This document shows positions 32,449 to 34,556 of a stretch of DNA of 34,556 nucleotides, one piece after another. Source of the stretch: DATCMA01 sp036563645 (GTDB lineage Bacteria; Actinomycetota; Actinomycetes; Mycobacteriales; Micromonosporaceae); assembly GCA_036563645.1 (NCBI GenBank), contig DATCMA010000057.1, positions 1 to 34,556 of the forward strand, in the 5' to 3' direction. Position numbers and translations under genes: made by a program. How positions within the stretch are numbered: position 1 is the stretch's first letter; each line of letters opens with the position of its first letter. Under the pieces are notes generated by a model. That model saw only the letters and a list, made by a program, of their open reading frames with translations. It did not search any database and was not told the DNA's origin.

Positions 32449-32616
32449 TCAGCCGCGCTGCGCGTCCGGACCCGAGATGCCTCTGAGCCGAAGTTGCACC
32501 GCTTTCTCGTATTCGAGACGCTGCTGCCGCGCCGCTTCTTCGAGAATCGCCCGGCGCTGTTCTTCCTTTATCCGCCGACGTACCCACGGCAACCACGACC
32601 ACTGTGGTCCACGCAT
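32449..32616 (-). CDS. Small basic protein, 55 residues, unknown
   Basis: Begins MRGPQWSWLPWVRRRIKEEQ and continues as one charged helix (RRAILEEAARQQRLEYEKAVQLRLRG). The Trp-rich start and amphipathic helix suggest a membrane- or protein-associated peptide, but I recognise no family. A good ribosome site (GGGAGGACG) and consistent codon use support it. It lies upstream of the RCK gene in the same direction. Confidence 0.6.
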   Translation of the reverse strand: MRGPQWSWLPWVRRRIKEEQRRAILEEAARQQRLEYEKAVQLRLRGISGPDAQRG

Positions 32617-32964
32617 CTCACGTCCTCCCAGGCGGAGTCGGTGTGGCCTCACCATCGGCGCACGAGACGCGGCCGTTAGCCGTGGACCCAGGATTCCCTC
32701 GCGCGGTAGCCGCCGTGGCGGCTGCGACCGAGGGCTCGGCGCCGATCAGTCGGAGACAGGTATGCGTCGGCCACCGGCCTGCCGCTGAAGTTGGCATGCG
32801 CAATGACAATTTATTGGGCAGTTCATGGCAACGCATCCACCAAGAGCGGGATCCGCGCCCGCGGAGGCGCGTGAGACGCCACCCCGAGCGACGGGGTACG
32901 CCGACACACAGCCGCGGCCGGCACCCCATCCGGATGCCGGCCGACGGTGACGGACGGTTGCTGC
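32617..32964. other. Intergenic region without a visible gene
   Basis: This stretch of 348 bases between two leftward genes has no convincing frame. It contains a terminator hairpin at its right end (32916-32942) and an AT-rich patch around 32800-32815 that may hold a promoter for the 55-residue gene, with no clear elements. Confidence 0.5.
32916..32942. terminator. Hairpin terminator after the SCO5389-type gene
   Basis: GGCCGGCA (32916-32923) pairs perfectly with TGCCGGCC (32935-32942), 22 bases after the stop at 32965 on the minus strand. Confidence 0.6.
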
Positions 32965-33357
32965 TTAGCAGTTGACGAGGTGGGGAGCCTGGTTCAGGAG
33001 CTGCGCGCGCGGCGAGACGAACTCCTTGTGCGCGGCGCCGTCGACGGCCTCTGGACGGAACAGCGCCACCTTGCAGCAGTTCTGGAATTCCACGCGGACG
33101 CCGAAGTGGCGCTCCACCGCGCTCCGCATCGAGCTGCTCGCAAGCAGCCGCAGTAGCTGGCCCTGCTCAACAGGGCTCGGCGGCGGGGTGTTGTCTTCCG
33201 CGAACTCGCCCCCTTCCCGCTTCAGCCGCTCGGCCGTCCTGCTGATGACCTCCCATGCGTAGGGCAGGCTCTCGCGGATGCACGTCAGGAACTCCTCGTC
33301 GGTGACCGTCCCCGCCTTGGCCCGTTCCAGCAGAGCCGGAGCCACCTTGAGCGACAT
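32965..33357 (-). CDS. SCO5389-type conserved actinobacterial protein
   Basis: A 130-residue protein beginning MSLKVAPALLERAKAGTV. It has the conserved pattern ESLPYAWEVISRTAERLKREGGEFAEDNTPPP, then QLLRLLASSSMRSAVERHFGVRVEFQNCCKVALF and a C-terminal LLNQAPHLVNC. By recall it belongs to the SCO5389 family of Streptomyces and relatives, with no established biochemical role. ATG 33357 has GGAGG 6 bases upstream. A possible promoter on the minus strand is TTGACG (33428-33433) and TGTCAT (33405-33410), 17 bases apart. The in-frame ATG at 33387 is less likely. Confidence 0.85.
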   Translation of the reverse strand: MSLKVAPALLERAKAGTVTDEEFLTCIRESLPYAWEVISRTAERLKREGGEFAEDNTPPPSPVEQGQLLRLLASSSMRSAVERHFGVRVEFQNCCKVALFRPEAVDGAAHKEFVSPRAQLLNQAPHLVNC

Positions 33358-33858
33358 GGGCGCCTCCATCAATGTGATCGGGACCACTTCAGGCCGTCAT
33401 GCTGATGACATCCGCATTTATCGAAGTCGTCAAGACGCAATCGGCGTGTCGTTTATGCCAGTCCATAAGGACTTTTATGTCATGAACATGGACAGCAGAT
33501 TCCGATCATTCAATTGATCGAAAATCCGGGCCCACGATCTCCACCTCTCATAATGATCGCCACTCCGGCACGTCGATAAGGAGGCGTACCTATCAAGGCT
33601 GAGCAGCGACGTTGGGATGCCATCCTGACCGGCACTGGCCCCGGCTGCCGCTCGCCCGTATCGTCCTTTATGGAGCGAGGGAATGACGCTCCGCGTGCTC
33701 AAGCGAGCCGACTCCTCGATGCCGAGAAGGGAGTGTCCCGTCCGATGGGCCGCTGCGTGCCTGCCTGGGATCCCAGCCGCTCGGCCACCTGGGGTTGGCA
33801 GCCGAACAGAAGTGACGAAAATCCGGGAAGTTGATCTATTAAGCTGCTGGTCAGGAAG
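33358..33858. promoter_or_regulatory. Intergenic region and CRISPR leader
   Basis: About 500 bases with no credible gene. The left part holds the promoter of the SCO5389-type gene, a short hairpin AGTCC/GGACT followed by TTTT (33460-33476), and the inverted repeat CGATCA/TGATCG (33503-33520). The right part, ending AAAATCC...TTAAGCTGCTGGTCAGGAAG just before the first repeat, is AT-richer and is the probable leader, because the least mutated repeats adjoin it. A GGAGG at about 33581 has no start codon behind it. Confidence 0.6.
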
Positions 33859-34556
33859 GTGTTCCCCGCGCATGCGGGGGTGATCCGCTGACGCCGACGC
33901 CACCAAGCGGCGCGCTCACGTGTTCCCCGCGCATGCGGGGGTGATCCGCGTTCACGAGCCCGCTCCGACCATTCGGGCGCGTGTTCCCCGCGCATGCGGG
34001 GGTGATCCGTCACCACCGATGACCGCCCGCTGGTCGCGGCGTGTTCCCCGCGCATGCGGGGGTGATCCGACCTCGCTAGCGAGGAGCCGGCCGGCCTCGG
34101 CGTGTTCCCCGCGCATGCGGGGGTGATCCTAATTCGCGCCGAAATGAAGGGCGCAGATCGGCGTGTTCCCCGCGCATGCGGGGGTGATCCCGACGAGCAG
34201 CCGAGCACCGATCCGGTGCACCGGTGTTCCCCGCGCATGCGGGGGTGATCCACCGGCCCACCACCTGGCGGAAGAACAGCTCCGCGTGTTCCCCGCGCAT
34301 GCGGGGGTGATCCCTTATGTCAGCGCTAGAGCCTGGCGCGCACGTGGTGTTCCCCGCGCATGCGGGGGTGATCCGGGGCGACGAGCAGCGTCGCCAGAGC
34401 GCTGGCGGTGTTCCCCGCGCATGCGGTGGTGATCCATGAGGGAATTGCGACGAGCTGCCAGCCGTCGGGTGTTCCCCGCGTATGCGGGGGTGATCCTTCA
34501 ACTCGGTCCCGTCAGGGGCGGCCGTGACCGTGTTCCCCGCGCATTCGGGGGTGATC
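33859..34556 (+). CRISPR. Type I-E CRISPR array, cut by window edge
   Basis: Twelve repeats of 28 bases (GTGTTCCCCGC-GCAT-GCGGGGGTGATCC) start at 33859, 33920, 33981, 34041, 34102, 34163, 34224, 34286, 34347, 34408, 34469 and 34530; the last is cut. Spacers are 32-34 bases, mostly 33, i.e. a unit of 61 typical of type I-E, with CCCCGC/GCGGGG forming the stem. Repeats 1-9 are identical; 10, 11 and 12 each carry one substitution (G to T in the stem at 34424, C to T in the loop, G to T in the stem). This places the old end on the right and the leader on the left. The repeat form matches I-E in orientation. No cas gene is visible. Confidence 0.97.

Noticed and set aside
33578..33830. GGAGG followed by an open stretch near the CRISPR leader
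   Set aside because: No ATG, GTG or TTG follows at proper distance; the frame would need an ATC start and ends in the leader, so no gene is called.
33475..33906. 143-residue leftward frame over the CRISPR leader
   Set aside because: Its start encodes a CRISPR repeat (DHPRMRGEH) and the rest has no family or ribosome site; the longer frames at 33699-34501 are translated repeats only.
1..34556. tRNA, rRNA, insertion sequences or integrase genes
   Set aside because: I saw no transposase or integrase motifs, no terminal inverted repeats with target duplications, and no tRNA-like cloverleaf in the gaps.

Overview
The window is high-GC DNA with GTG starts, 4-base start/stop overlaps, AGGAGG-type ribosome sites and several apparently leaderless starts. 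Together with DUF3263 and SCO5389-type genes, this points to an actinomycete; I cannot name the genus. From position 1 to about 23.1 kb it holds most of a secondary-metabolite gene cluster that is cut off at the left edge. From about 23.3 kb to the end it holds ordinary accessory and housekeeping genes and the start of a type I-E CRISPR array.

Cluster, left part: a truncated leftward KAS III gene faces a rightward operon. That operon encodes a flavin reductase, a second KAS III, a 3-hydroxyacyl-CoA dehydrogenase, a crotonase, a MerR regulator with a perfect 9-4-9 operator, and an MFS exporter. A hairpin at 6072-6100 separates it from the convergent main operon.

Cluster, main part (21250 down to 6131, leftward, 14 genes, mostly overlapping or a few bases apart): GriI-like aldolase, GriH-like dehydroquinate synthase II, AMP-dependent ligase, FabV enoyl reductase, two ACPs, a KS, a half-length KS/CLF-like protein, an AsnB-type amidotransferase, a hotdog thioesterase, a FAD monooxygenase, an arylamine N-acetyltransferase-like amide synthase, one 832-residue luciferase-like monooxygenase/cytochrome P450 fusion, and a membrane acyltransferase. 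The first two enzymes are the known route to 3-amino-4-hydroxybenzoate (3,4-AHBA). Inferred scheme: the ligase activates 3,4-AHBA, the type II KS/CLF/ACP set extends it or builds a partner chain, KAS III, dehydrogenase, crotonase and FabV build and reduce acyl units, the NAT-like enzyme forms an amide with the aryl amine, and the flavin enzymes and the P450 oxidise the product. This resembles manumycin/asukamycin logic, but no C5N-unit genes are in view and the fusion oxygenase is unusual. Two paralogous LuxR-type regulators with degenerate receiver domains close the cluster.

Right flank: a DUF3263 protein, an ABC-2 exporter pair, a DeoR regulator divergent from nagA, an APC permease, a PAP2 phosphatase, a two-RCK channel-like protein with a degenerate pore filter, a 55-residue basic protein, a SCO5389-type protein, and a CRISPR array (12 repeats in view, the last cut by the edge). 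The array's leader lies on the left. No cas gene is visible.
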